A stretch of DNA of 64,000 nucleotides from Lithospermum erythrorhizon (lineage: Eukaryota; Streptophyta; Magnoliopsida; Boraginales; Boraginaceae). Every line of letters begins with the position of its first letter. Within the stretch, counting starts at the first letter, position 1. Position numbers and translations under genes: made by a program. Of this stretch, positions 36,900-47,740 are shown piece after piece. The stretch is from positions 558,001 to 622,000 of the forward strand of contig JADFUC010000767.1 of assembly GCA_019722365.1 (NCBI GenBank), given 5' to 3'. The notes beneath the pieces were generated by a model that saw only the letters and a list, made by a program, of their open reading frames with translations, was not told where the DNA came from and ran no database searches.

Positions 36900-37452
36900 T
36901 AAGGTGCACAAAATCCGAAACCAGCCCGAACTGGTCGAAATTTTTAAAATCGATCGAAATCGAATCGATTGAGGTTTGTCGGAAGAGCAGAAGCTAATTT
37001 AGGTTCGGCGTCGGAAGAACTTAGAACTAAGATTTTGTAATGCATTATCATTTTTAAGAGATTTTAAAAAAAGTGAATTTAGATTTAGCTTTGTTTATTA
37101 TTATTGGTATAATGGAGTAAGATATATATAAATCTTTTCTAAAACTAATAATATAAAAAATGAATATGTAAAAGTGGTATTGTGTATTGAATGTGTATGT
37201 AAATTGTATAAGTAATCTTAAAAGAGTTCATTGAAATTATATGGATTAGATGCAGTGCTATGGTAGAATTTTGAGTTGAGCGATAGGCTCAAAAATGCTT
37301 TCTCAAGCAGAAACTTAATCGAAATAGAACGGAACCGATGAAAACCAATCGGAACGGAACCGATTTAGGTTCGGCGCTTTTGAAGCAAAGCGAAATAGAG
37401 TTCGGTTGTGATTTTGAAACAAAACCGAACCGAACCGATCCGTACACACCCT
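36900..37452. mobile_element. MITE-like element with GGTTCGG-rich ends
   Basis: The left end reads AAGGTGCACAAAATCCGAAAC and the right end, reverse-complemented, GGGTGTGTACGGATCGGTTCGG. Both ends carry repeated CCGAAC/GGTTCGG words, a pattern common in plant DNA transposon ends. The interior is AT-rich and non-coding. No convincing target duplication was found, so the exact limits are uncertain. Confidence 0.45.
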
Positions 37453-38135
37453 ATTTATCATTATTTGCTTTTCTTTTATTTCTAAAATTATTTAAACCTC
37501 AGCAATTCAATATAATTGATACAAAATGATCTTTTAAAAACTTATCACAGTAGCGGAATGGTTATCATTTGATCATATTTTTCTAATCATAACAATTAAT
37601 GATGAGTTTATCAGTCTATTTTTGTTGCATCTAGTGCCACGAAGGTATCCCAATATATGGATTTGATTGAAACTAGCTAGTCCTTTTATGAGATAAGCTT
37701 AATTATTAAATCTTCTTAATTCAACTCGATTAATATTTTTTAAATATTTAATAAATTTTTTTGTGTTTAATTTGAAATCATTCTAAGTGTAAAATTTACA
37801 CTCCTTTGGTACCACAATTAATATACGTATTTTGAAGAAGCGTACTTTGATAGCAAGTAACTCTTTAAATATAATATAAGAATTACAATAATCACGATAT
37901 TCGTAGAGATATTATCACGAACTTGAAATGTCCATAGAGATATACAAATATATTATCGAATTGATCATCAATATAGTATCATCGAATTATTTATTTTTAT
38001 GTCGGTTAAATTGGTATGATTTGAAAAGTATAATTTAAATTGTTGTGGATCCCAATATATAAAATTCATATATGCATGGAATTAAATAATAATGATAAAA
38101 TAATTAGACTCAAAGCATATGATTAGTTAACTAAT

Positions 38136-38275
38136 ACCTATTATAATAATAATAACAATAGTTCTACATAATAATAAATAATAATAATAATAATTCTACA
38201 AAAAATATACGAATGTTTAACTAGCCCTATTATAACAATAATAACAATAGTTCTACATAAAATATATTATTATTT
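38136..38275. repeat. Duplicated ATA/ATT-rich segment
   Basis: CCTATTATAA-AATAATAACAATAG followed by TTCTACATAA occurs twice within 140 bp, at about 38136 and 38225, with an (ATA)n run between. Confidence 0.75.
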
Positions 38276-39006
38276 AAGCGCGCCCAATTATTCTTGTTAA
38301 TCAGGTATGAAAGTTATACATGCAAAATAATTTATTCAATGTATACCTTTAAAAATTAAAAGCTCATTGGAGATAAATAAGCGAAGAGGATTAATTAAAA
38401 GTAGGATGCCACGGTAATTATAAAATATATATATGCTACATGTATATGATATCATCCCTCGAAATGTCGTACTAATGGCGATGATTATAACCGATTGATA
38501 ATCGTACACATGTGCAAGTATAAAGTATGATGAATACTTAATAGTATATCAGATTTTTATTAAACCCAGCTTTCGTATATCGAGGTGAAATTTTGATCGT
38601 TATTGCCCAGCCCTTTACTTTCAAAAATACATTTTAAAACTCCACAGCTGATCCGTTTAAGAAAAATTTTACTTTTTTCTCAATAGTTGATTGTTTAATT
38701 TTTTACAATTCGATATAACTTTTACATTTTCAATATAGCTTTTTTACAATCCTAATGTAGTTTTCGCGATCAGCAATAAAACAACACAAATACAACGATA
38801 AATTGATTTTTTAAAAGCGGATGGACTATTATTTTAATAAATATAATAGTTATATTACTAGATTCTTTTTTGAAAATAGTTTCATAATATTAGAACTCTT
38901 AACTTTAAAACTTCAAAGTTCCATCTAAAATTATATAATTAATAAGCGGAAGGAGTAGTAGTTAATTCGTATTAGAACTCTTAACTTTAAATTTTTTATA
39001 TATGTT

Positions 39007-39040
39007 AGTGATAGTGATTAGTGATTAGTGATTAGTGATA
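39007..39040. repeat. Heptamer tandem repeat (TGATTAG-type)
   Basis: Four to five copies of GTGATTA in a row. Confidence 0.9.
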
Positions 39041-39239
39041 CATTCAATTTAATTTTATTAGATATCAAATCTTGAATATCGGAGATCAATTATGCAAAAA
39101 CTATTCTATATAATCATACCGGAAACCAAAGTACTATTTAAGCATTATTTCAGATTAAACCTTGCAAGCATGTATATCCATATGACTAATAGGGAAATGT
39201 TTAAAACACGTAAACGTTAATATACATAATACTAGTAAA

Positions 39240-40110
39240 TTTTATAGTTAAGCTCAATGTGTTACACATGTACCTCTAGTGATTTGGATTTTGGCGAGCT
39301 CTATCTCGACTTGGTGTTGGGTTGTCTCCGTCTCTCATATTTATATTCCCTAGTTCTTCAGTTTGGTAGGGATGGGGGATGTCGACCACTGCTTTACAGA
39401 AGGTTCCGTCTGCGAGGGATCGCCGTGATTTTTATAGGCGGATTAGCGGGGCGAGGGTCGATTCTATCGTCGCGCCGCCTCTAAAAAGCACTTTGTGCCC
39501 TTGTGGTGACTCACGACTGTGGAGTAGAATTGGATTCCATTTCTCAGGGTCGTATTGCTCTAGAATGCACAGGTGGCGGCCAGGAAATTTGGTGAGTCAT
39601 TTCCAGATGATAAAGTTAGTGTTTATCAGAGAAGAGTATAGACTTAGCAAAAGATATTTAGCATTACCTCTAAACGAAGCAAATGAAGAGGTATTTATAG
39701 GGAGAAAATTTCGAGCTCGGCAGGGAGATCATGACAAGTGTCCTACTCACTTGGTGGCGATCATGTGAAGGGACAAAAGTCTTCTTTTGTCTTCTTTTAA
39801 GTGGACTTCAATTAAATGGCCCGATATGAGATTTTTTATTTATATCAATTGCCCCTTTAATGCTTTCGAGATAATTGTGCCGTCGTTTTTAAAATGGTTT
39901 AAGAATATTCGAATTATTAAATAGGTGCTCAATGAACACTTGGTTCCTTTACTTTTGCCACCAAACCGCCAAGATCAAACGTATCTCTCAATTTCTTCTC
40001 TTATAAAAGGGGTAAAACTCTTTATCACATTCAACTTTTGCCCTTTCTCTTTTTGAGAATTCTCATTTTCTTGATTCTCTGTTCTCTTTTAGCTGAGACC
40101 CGGCGTAAAT
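39240..40110 (-). repeat. LTR of a Tat-clade Ty3/gypsy element (minus orientation)
   Basis: On the minus strand it contains a TATA box CCCTATAAATACCTC (about 39689-39703) and blocks matching 46920-47545 in inverted orientation, including CTAAGTCTATACTCTTCTCT and GATAAACACTAACTTTAT. A purine-rich AGGGGAAAAATAAGG (about 40111-40125, minus strand) directly precedes it and fits a polypurine tract, so this would be a 3' LTR of an element read right to left. The ends are approximate. Confidence 0.6.
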
Positions 40111-40163
40111 GACCTTATTTTTCCCCTACGATTTCCTTTCTCTAGCGAAGAAGAATCACCTCG

Positions 40164-42750
40164 ATGGCACTTAGTAATCTCGGAAATCCCATTCTGGCCC
40201 GGAGGTACCGTGGAATGAACTCTTTGGAAGAGGTATGCGCTAGCCCCAGACTTCATTCTTGCTTATGATTAAATTTCCTCTTAGAGGAAAGATCTCTCAC
40301 TTTTCCCTTTCTTACCACTAGTGTACATTTTTTAAATGCAAGGAAGCGTTTATATTTTTCACGATCCCCAAGCGATGAGGAAGTAATGCGGGGTTTGACT
40401 TTTCAAGAACCCCAATGGAAAACCAAAGCTGAGGGAAGAATCACAAGTCTTTCTTTGAATGTCTTGCTGAACTTCATTTGGAGGCTGGTGGGAGTTCAGA
40501 GATCTTTGCCTCGAAGAGAAAGGCAAGCTGGTGCGTGGCCGAGGAGGGAAAAGCAAAAAATCGAAGGTGTTCGCTTGGTGTCGGGGGTCACGAGGAAGGC
40601 GTGCATTGTTCAACGAGGTGTGAGGGACTCCCAGGCTGGAGGGATTCACACTAATACTGGGGCCGGTAAGGGTATTGAAGAGGCGTCTCCGTTATCTCCG
40701 TGACCGTTATTTTGTTAAACCAGAAGGTCTTGCGATGAGGATTCCGCCTCGGCGAGACCCAAATGCGCCCAGAGGGAGGTGTTATACCTCGGTCTTTTGG
40801 GAATTCTTCAACTATGGGGGTGCGTCACGAGAGGCACCGCCGTTCCCTCGATTCCACTGCTCCTCGATGCGGCCGTGCTACCGGTCCGAGGTGGGACCAC
40901 TGCGCTAGGGCTACGATTGACCTTCGGTGGGGTTTTTGTCGGTGGGGTTGCCCGACATTAGTATTTCTCCAAGATGTTCAACTTTTTGTTCATCGAAGTC
41001 ACAGGGTCTGCTGCTTCAAAATAGATCGGGGCAAAGAAACATCCTATTCAGAAGCCGGAAAAGCGAACCAGCGAGGTGGCACAAATATTGGTGGCTCGTG
41101 AAGGATGCTTTTGATGGCATCCCCGCGTTTTTACATTGTTAACTATACCACCCTCGAGTTTGAGGATTCGGATGAGACCGGCGAGGATTTGAAGGTGATC
41201 GATGGGTTTTTGAGCCCCATCTCGGGCACCCAGCAGCGTGGTCATAAAAGCGGTGTGCAAAGGGGCCCAACAATTTTCGAACATGACTTTGGGTATAATT
41301 CTCGATCCGTCTTTTCCTTTTTCTTTTATACACGCATTTTTCTTTTACACCTTACGTTGATTTTGAGGTCTATCTTGTTGGTCGATTGCTTAACTTTAAG
41401 GCGGATAAGGCCACCGCTACAGTCATGGGAATTACAAACCCGTTGTCGGGAGATCTACAATACAGAAGTCTCGAGGCTCAAGAGTTCCCACTGTCGCCAC
41501 CACTGATTTCGAAGACCACTCAGGAGGCTTTCATCCTATGAAAGGGGGCCACGAGGTGTTCTGGATACGCTGTCGAGAGGCAGCCAGAAGCCGCCGATCC
41601 TACTCACAGATGGCGGGGAGGTGTGTCGGTGGCCCTGGAGCTCTCGCCCGATCTGATGCACATGGTATCGGGGATACCAAATAAGGCAAAGACAAAAGTC
41701 TCACCGCCATTCACTGATCCTTCCGTGGGTTTTTATGCCTATAGGATCCGAGGAGGATATAAAGTGTCGTCCATAACTTTGTGGACACTCTTTTATGTTC
41801 TTCCTCGAGAGTCGGCGTATTTGATGACTCGGTATCCGTCCATCCCACCTCATAGTTGATCGGTTGGCGCATCTTTGGCCAGAGATCCTTGGGAGACGAT
41901 GAAGGTCCGGTCGCCCAATTTCGCCTTAAATGACAATTTGCTCGTGCTCGATTAAGGTTATGCCTCTTTCTTTTCCCTCATCCTCATTTGTTATTTGTTG
42001 TTCGAACTTAGTTAATCTTTTAACTTGTTTCTTTTCGAAGACCACAAGCGGCTTATCTGATGTCCACTTAATGGAGGCTAAATCGGCGAGGGTAGCCGAG
42101 GAGTTTGAGCGTGAGAGTGGCTACCTCGGAGAAGAGATGAGGGAGTAGCAGAGGAGAGGGACTAGAACCTTTGCCGAGAGGATAAACTTACTCAAAGGGA
42201 AATATGAGACTATAAGCCGCTCTCAAGAGGAGTTGAAATCAACCATCTCTTGCCACCCGAGGCAATCTGCGCTTTTCGGGTTAAAAAGGTCGTCAGCCGA
42301 CTTCTCGAGGAAGTTGGCCTCTGATCTTGAGGAGAGTAGGGATGAACTTGCGAGGCTCGATATTACACGGATGTTTATATGGTTGATAAAGACCTCGCGT
42401 TCTCGCTGCTGAGGCCGAGGGATTTTTTTCCACCTCTGGCTGTGGGGATTTCAAGGTAATTAAGAATACTCGAGGCTACCAGGGGAGGCAACTGCACTAC
42501 CGTTAGGTGGGTTACGTCGAGCGTCCATGCTAACTTCGGGCATATCTTCGTTTGACAAGTATGTTTCTAATTTGGGAGAAGATTGTGGCAATTGGAACTC
42601 TTGGCGACTTTCCCGGCGATGATGATGAGGGCAGCGTAGGAGCGATGAGGATGATGAGAAGATGAGGATGGTAGTGATGATGATGCTAAGGGTGGCGGTA
42701 AGTGAAGATGATGTTGAGATGGTTCCCGGTATCTTTTTAATTTTTTTTTT
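40164..42750 (+). pseudogene. Extra (antisense) ORF of a Tat-clade gypsy element, decayed
   Basis: From ATG at 40164 the plus strand shows a long interrupted coding stretch: charged, Arg/Lys-rich segments, an aromatic block ARWHKYWWLVKDAFDGIP near 41075-41125 that resembles the W..FFV segment of 'putative gypsy-type transposon' proteins, and a coiled-coil-like Glu/Arg-rich part at about 42060-42370. In Tat elements such a protein is encoded antisense to pol between integrase and the 3' LTR, which fits its neighbours here. Frameshifts and stops are frequent. Domain assignment is from memory and moderate. Confidence 0.5.
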
Positions 42751-43304
42751 TTTGTGTAGGCCCGCCTTTGTGTGGACTTTTAGTTACCATTTTAACTTTT
42801 TTTGTAATGATCACCGGACACGTACATTAGTGCGGGTGTCATTCTTGTAACTTTCTTTAGTAATGGAAATGCACTATTTTGACTCTTCTTTAAAATTTCA
42901 CGATCTTTGCTTCTTATCCATCTAAATGCATCCACCGATCTTTTTTAAATTATTATTAACCATACTGTCTCCACTGACCTTATCTGAGGATTTGTTATCT
43001 TAGCCGTTGCCACTGTGCTTTGTGATGAAGTTTTACTAAATTAACTTTAGTAAGTTATACCGAAAGGTAGCCCCGTTGTTGATTAAGTCGTTGGTAAGGG
43101 TATGCGAAGGGTGCCCATTCTTGAGGGGTGCAATTTTTGTATCGACTCTTACTCGCGGGTTCGTAAATCAGCAATGATTTTATGACTTAGTTTCTAAAAT
43201 GTATGATTTTGAACTACTTCTTCGATTATTCCAAAAGAACCCGATTTAAGGGGTCGATTGAAGGGATACGATTTAGTGATGGCTGGAATCCTCGCGTCGA
43301 GTTT

Positions 43305-43595
43305 ACTTTGGAAATGACGTAACTTGTAACTCTTTCTCGGTTTATGCAGGGGAAATAGTTTGAGTATTTAATAGAAATAACTTGAGGTCATTTTTAATAT
43401 CTTCCTAAAACATGCGAGAAAATAGTTTGAGAACTATTTAGTGTCACGAAATGACTTGGTCATTTTTAAGATCTTCCTCGGCTTATGCGAGGGGAAATAG
43501 TTTGAGATCTATTTAATTAATCTGAAATGACTTGGTCATTTTTAAGATCTTCCTCGGCTTATGCGTAGGGGAAATAGTTTGAGAACTATTCAATA
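43305..43595. repeat. Four tandem ~75-bp repeats downstream of integrase
   Basis: Each unit has GAAATGACTTGGTCATTTTT, AAGATCTTCCTCGGCTTATG, then GGGGAAATAGTTTGAGAACT or variants. Copies start at about 43310, 43375, 43450 and 43525. The array lies just past the integrase C-terminus, where Tat elements often carry tandem repeats. Confidence 0.85.
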
Positions 43596-43599
43596 CAGT

Positions 43600-44255
43600 T
43601 GATTGTAGCAGGGACATTTTCATTTATTGATCAAAATGGTCAACATCCTCGGATGCGAGGGGCTTGCCCTCTTGACTTTTACAAAGATTTAGGGAATTTC
43701 TCCCAAGTCGGTAGATCATTGCCACGTGTGATGGAGGCTTTCACGAGTTGCTCGGCGCCATGGAGTTCCAGTCCTATAACTCTTTGAACCCGATAAGGGC
43801 CTTCTAGTGGGATTAAGGAGTTCATTCAGGAGTACAGGCGATTTCTGCAACGCTCTGACATCATTCTTAACCCCTTCGGCTATAAAACGGGCTTGTTTCT
43901 TGTTTTTGCTCTTGCATGCGACTTCGATGCTTGATCTTTCGATCCGTCGACCAAATCAAGGTTTTCCCTCAGGCGTTCGTCATTTTTCTCTTCCTCATAG
44001 CCGATCTGCCTAATGTTGGGTAGGCAAACTTCGATGAGTAACACGGCCTCCGTCCCATAAACTAAGTTGAAGGGGGTTTCACCCATTAAGTTTGAGGGTG
44101 TCGTCAGATAAGATCATAGAACCCTGTCCAATTCCTTGTACCATTGACACCCCGTTTTGAGGAGATTTTTCTTAATTCCCATAAATATGGTTCGGTTCAT
44201 TACCTCCACTTCTCCATTGTACTGTGGATAACACATGGGGGCAAATCGAGCAATT
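43600..44255 (-). pseudogene. Ty3/gypsy integrase C-terminal fragment
   Basis: Reading the minus strand from about 44250: FAPMCYPQYNGEVEVMNRTI, then GIKKNLLKTGCQWYKELDRVL, GETPFNLVYGTEAVLL, then EGPYRVQRVIG and an LPTWEKF ending. This is the core end and C-terminal part of a Tat-type integrase. The HHCC finger, reverse transcriptase and everything upstream are absent because plus-strand gag begins right next to it. Confidence 0.85.
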
Positions 44256-44263
44256 CATGGAGA

Positions 44264-45400
44264 ATGTCAGAGCGACGTCGTCGAAGGGACACTATTGACC
44301 ACCAGCTCGATAGCAGTCAGTCACATGACCGTGCCCCAGGAGGCAATGGGGCGGGGCCCAGTTATTTATCAAATGACGGAGATTCTAGTGATTCATATAC
44401 TAGATGATCGAACCACCGATCTGGTTATGATCTAACAACCTCGGATAGTACTCCTAAAGGTCCCACAGTAGGGAGGCAGATCACGAAGAAAGAAGCCGAT
44501 CGGGAGTGCAGAAGGTCCACGCTCGGGAGTATCCGTAAATGCAAGGACAAACATCGAAATCGGACACTGGCCGGGAACCCTCGACCGGAGCCTCTTAATG
44601 CCGGGGCAGTAGTAGTAATGTTGAGTTGCAAAAGTAGGTGGATGAACTTAGATCACTTAGCAAGGCATCACCCACAGTCGAGGGCGATTCATAGCGACAC
44701 TGGCGCCTTACTTCCAGGAGTCGATTAAGGAATGCTATGATACTGGGGGTTCGAGGTGCCCAAATTCAAACTTTATTGGTCCAGAGAGACCGGCGCAATC
44801 ACCTTAAACCCGTTCGATTCTGACTATCTTTTTGGGCCAGCGATGATGAGGTGTACGCTTGGGCTTTCCCAATCGCTGATAGGGCAGGGCTTTGAAGTGG
44901 TTTTCCGCAATTACCGCTTGATTCCATTAGATTCGCGGCAACATATTGTGGACCTATTTATGGACAAGTTTAGGGCGTCGATAGTAGCTGATGAGGACAA
45001 GAGAACCCTAATGGATATACAAACGAAACCGAGAGACATTGAAGAGCAGCAGCTAGATTTGAAAAGTGAGTAATATACAGTAACTTGATAAGAAAAGGTT
45101 CCTTTTCCAAAGTAAGAGAATTGGTGTTGGAACCTCTAACTTTTCGAAATGAGTTATTCAAGCTTCGTCATTGATACATCAAATTGGAGATTAGAAGCTT
45201 ACATGCAGTATTTGCTTGGTCAATTGACCAAAAGATGAAAATGCGTCAAAAATACCCAAAAGGAGACACGGGTGTGGGGCGCCTCCAAAGGCCCAGCGAA
45301 AGGCGTTCGAGACGGAGGCGAGATCTCAGTGAGAAGGCAGGACGGCAGTGTAGGAAGTCGGGATCACCTGCTTATGCCCATTCTGCGGATACGTAGGAAG
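44264..45400 (+). pseudogene. Ty3/gypsy gag fragment
   Basis: Starts near ATG 44264 (MSERRRRDTIDHQLDSS). The capsid core is at about 44800-45030, with MMRCTLGLSQSLIGQ, KWFSAIT in an alternate frame, and HIVDLFMDKFRASIVADED then RTLMDIQ. These match the retrotransposon gag domain of gypsy elements. The tail is Arg-rich. It is broken by at least one frameshift and several stops. Confidence 0.75.
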
Positions 45401-45699
45401 GATCTGCGCCCGGTTGGAAGCCAAAGTACTTTCTAAACACAAAGATAAAATCACTACTAACCGAGAGGATGAAAGAAAGAACTATTGTGAATACCAGGAG
45501 GATTAGCAGCCACGGCAGTGATGAGTGTTGGTAACGAGACGGAGATTGAGGGGTGTCCGGGGGCAGCGGAAGGAGTTTGTAAGAAGAGAGATCGAGGCAG
45601 CCCGTCACGGCCGAAGAAAGAACACCCCCTCAACGCAATGGGGACGGTAATAAGGATCATGATGAGACTCTCATATAACGAGGAATAGTTATTTGTTTT

Positions 45700-46345
45700 A
45701 CGGAGGGGATAATTTGGGCCGGCGACATCTCGAATGCTCGAAGAAGGTATGCCAGGAGGTCCATTTATGCCTTATCCCCCATGATGACGATAGATCGAGA
45801 ACCCATCACCTTTTGAGAGAAAGTGAACTCGCTTGAGGGTTGGAGCGCCTCGCTGACAATTAGTTGGTTATAGAGCCGCATAATTGCGAACTTTATGGTT
45901 GCCGGTACAGTGAATATGGGGAGTTCGGTGAGCATCCCCCATATCTGAAACTTATGATCGATTGGACTCCCTATGAAACACTTGAAACCGATTGTATCAC
46001 GCCCGCTACGAGATTCGCTGACACTGGGGTGTATCCAGGCGGAAATAAGCCCGGCTAGTTTGGCAGGTGGGGGCGAAGCTTGCAATTTCTTTCTTGATAA
46101 GGGCCCACTTTTCACTGATGCGTGGATATTCAAACCTTCATACACGGGGGGGCATTGGAAGACCTCTCGCCGATGCTTTAGAGCCGGTTTTTCCTACTCC
46201 ATTACTTAAAATGAAGTTCTTAGTGGAGGTGTGGGAGATTTGGGGGATCGGGAGAAGGCAAAGATGTGTTATCCTCGGCCCCATCCCATTGTCTTCGGTA
46301 GCGTCTCTGTAATACACCCCCCTCGGCAGGGAAGAGGGCTGAGAG
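45700..46345 (+). pseudogene. Ty3/gypsy protease and linker fragment, active site mutated
   Basis: The expected VDTGSSV active site is at about 45905-45930 and reads VNMGSSVSIP, so the catalytic Asp has become Asn and Thr has become Met. Further on are LVPLGSI-like and KMKFLVEVWEIWG segments that correspond to the LKMKFPT...GVGEVRGDQ linker before reverse transcriptase. No reverse transcriptase follows. Confidence 0.65.
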
Positions 46346-46919
46346 AGGCTCGTACCCCATCTTGAATATTCAAAGAGGTTGCTAAAGATAATGATCCCGA
46401 AAGGAAAGTGAAACGCGAGGAGAACCCGGAGGAGTTAGGGTGGTTCCTTTTCGAGGTTGAGCTTGAGAATAGGCACAGGGATTGCCTCATCATCGCAAGG
46501 AGATTTGCCAATGCTTAGTTAGAGGGTAAAGGAGTTCTTCGCATGGGGGCCGAGGGCAGTCGAAGTGGATACTAAACTCGCCGCATTTTAGTACGGGCAG
46601 TCCTCGAGGCCTATCAAATAGAAGAAGAGGAATTTATCGGATGAAAAACCTACAAATAAATACGGAAGGAGGTCGAGGTGGCAAGTAAATTCTACTTGAT
46701 CGAGAACTCCGGTTCACGAGATGGATAGGTAACGTAGTCATGGTAAAAATCTGCTTGATAAGGGCGTGGAGAATGTGCACTGACTTTACAGCCCCGGAAT
46801 AACTCACAATGATAAAGCCCCGGAGGCGAGGATGGTGGTCGATCGAAGTTACAAATTCAAACCCTAGTCCAAATTACCGAGATGCTATGATTGGGGAATT
46901 GGACTACTTCGATAAATGA

Positions 46920-47545
46920 ATTAGAAATTTTGCTCCCGCCAGTCACAATGACGAAGCCATCGAGGATTTTCTTTGGAAATTAATATAAATAAGAATCTCC
47001 TATTGGGCCATTTAATGAGTCCACTTAAAAGAAGACAAAAAGAAACCTTTTGTCACTTCTGACATGATTGCTCAATCAAGGAGAAGGGGACACTTGTCAC
47101 GATCTCCTGGGTTGAGGCTCTTGAGCTTTCCCTATAAATACCTCTTCATTTGCTCCATTTAGAGGTAATGCTAAATATCCTTTGCTAAGTCTATACTCTT
47201 CTCTGATAAACACTAACTTTATAAATTGAATTATTGCGGCCAGAGCTTCGGTCGTGGCCTAGGTACCAGGAGCGGCGACCTCGGAGGAATGGAGTCAATT
47301 TGCCGATGGAGCCGAGTCGGCCTGAGGGCCGCGAGTGCGCTTGGGAGGTGGCGGGGAGGACCGGGACCCTCGTTCCTCGCGATCCGCTAACGCGAAGATC
47401 CCTCGCATTAGACTTAGCCAAGGGTTGACACATCACAATCCTCGCCGAGCAAGAATCGAAATATAAATATAAAAGATGGAGGCAATCCAGCACCAAGTCG
47501 AAATAGACCTCGCCAAAATTCACCCTCAAAGAACTCATAAAGTTA
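46920..47545 (+). repeat. LTR of a Tat-clade Ty3/gypsy element (plus orientation)
   Basis: It contains CCCTATAAATACCTC (about 47130-47144), then ATTTAGAGGTAATGCTAAAT and the same CTAAGTCTATACTCTTCTCT block as the left LTR, but on the opposite strand. The upstream limit is blurred by divergence. Confidence 0.6.
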
Positions 47546-47639
47546 GTGGCATATAATGATGATTAATCAAATACTATGCCAAACATGATAAATCTACATT
47601 CCTTTGCAACAATTACAGCTAAACGAAAGAACACAATGC

Positions 47640-47740
47640 AATAATATGGTTATCACTAGCCTCTATTATAAGAGGTCTTGAGTTCGATCGCGAGGAGAGT
47701 GCTTATAAAACGTGCTTAAATGCGGAAAAAAAAAATCACG
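47640..47740 (+). mobile_element. Possible SINE remnant with A-run
   Basis: An A-box-like TGGTTATCACTAGCC and a B-box-like GGTCTTGAGTTCGATCGC are spaced as in tRNA-derived SINEs, and the segment ends in a run of ten A. No target duplication identified. Confidence 0.4.

Larger units (their letters stand above)
37453..39239. other. AT-rich intergenic region with simple repeats
   Basis: No gene. It contains a duplicated ATA-rich segment near 38.2 kb, a possible degenerate Stowaway at about 38645-38826 (TCCGTTTAAG... AAGCGGATGGA) and a heptamer array near 39.0 kb. Confidence 0.6.

Noticed and set aside
39257..39768. Frames at 39.3-39.8 kb as a gene
   Set aside because: They lie inside an LTR that is repeated in inverted form at 47 kb.
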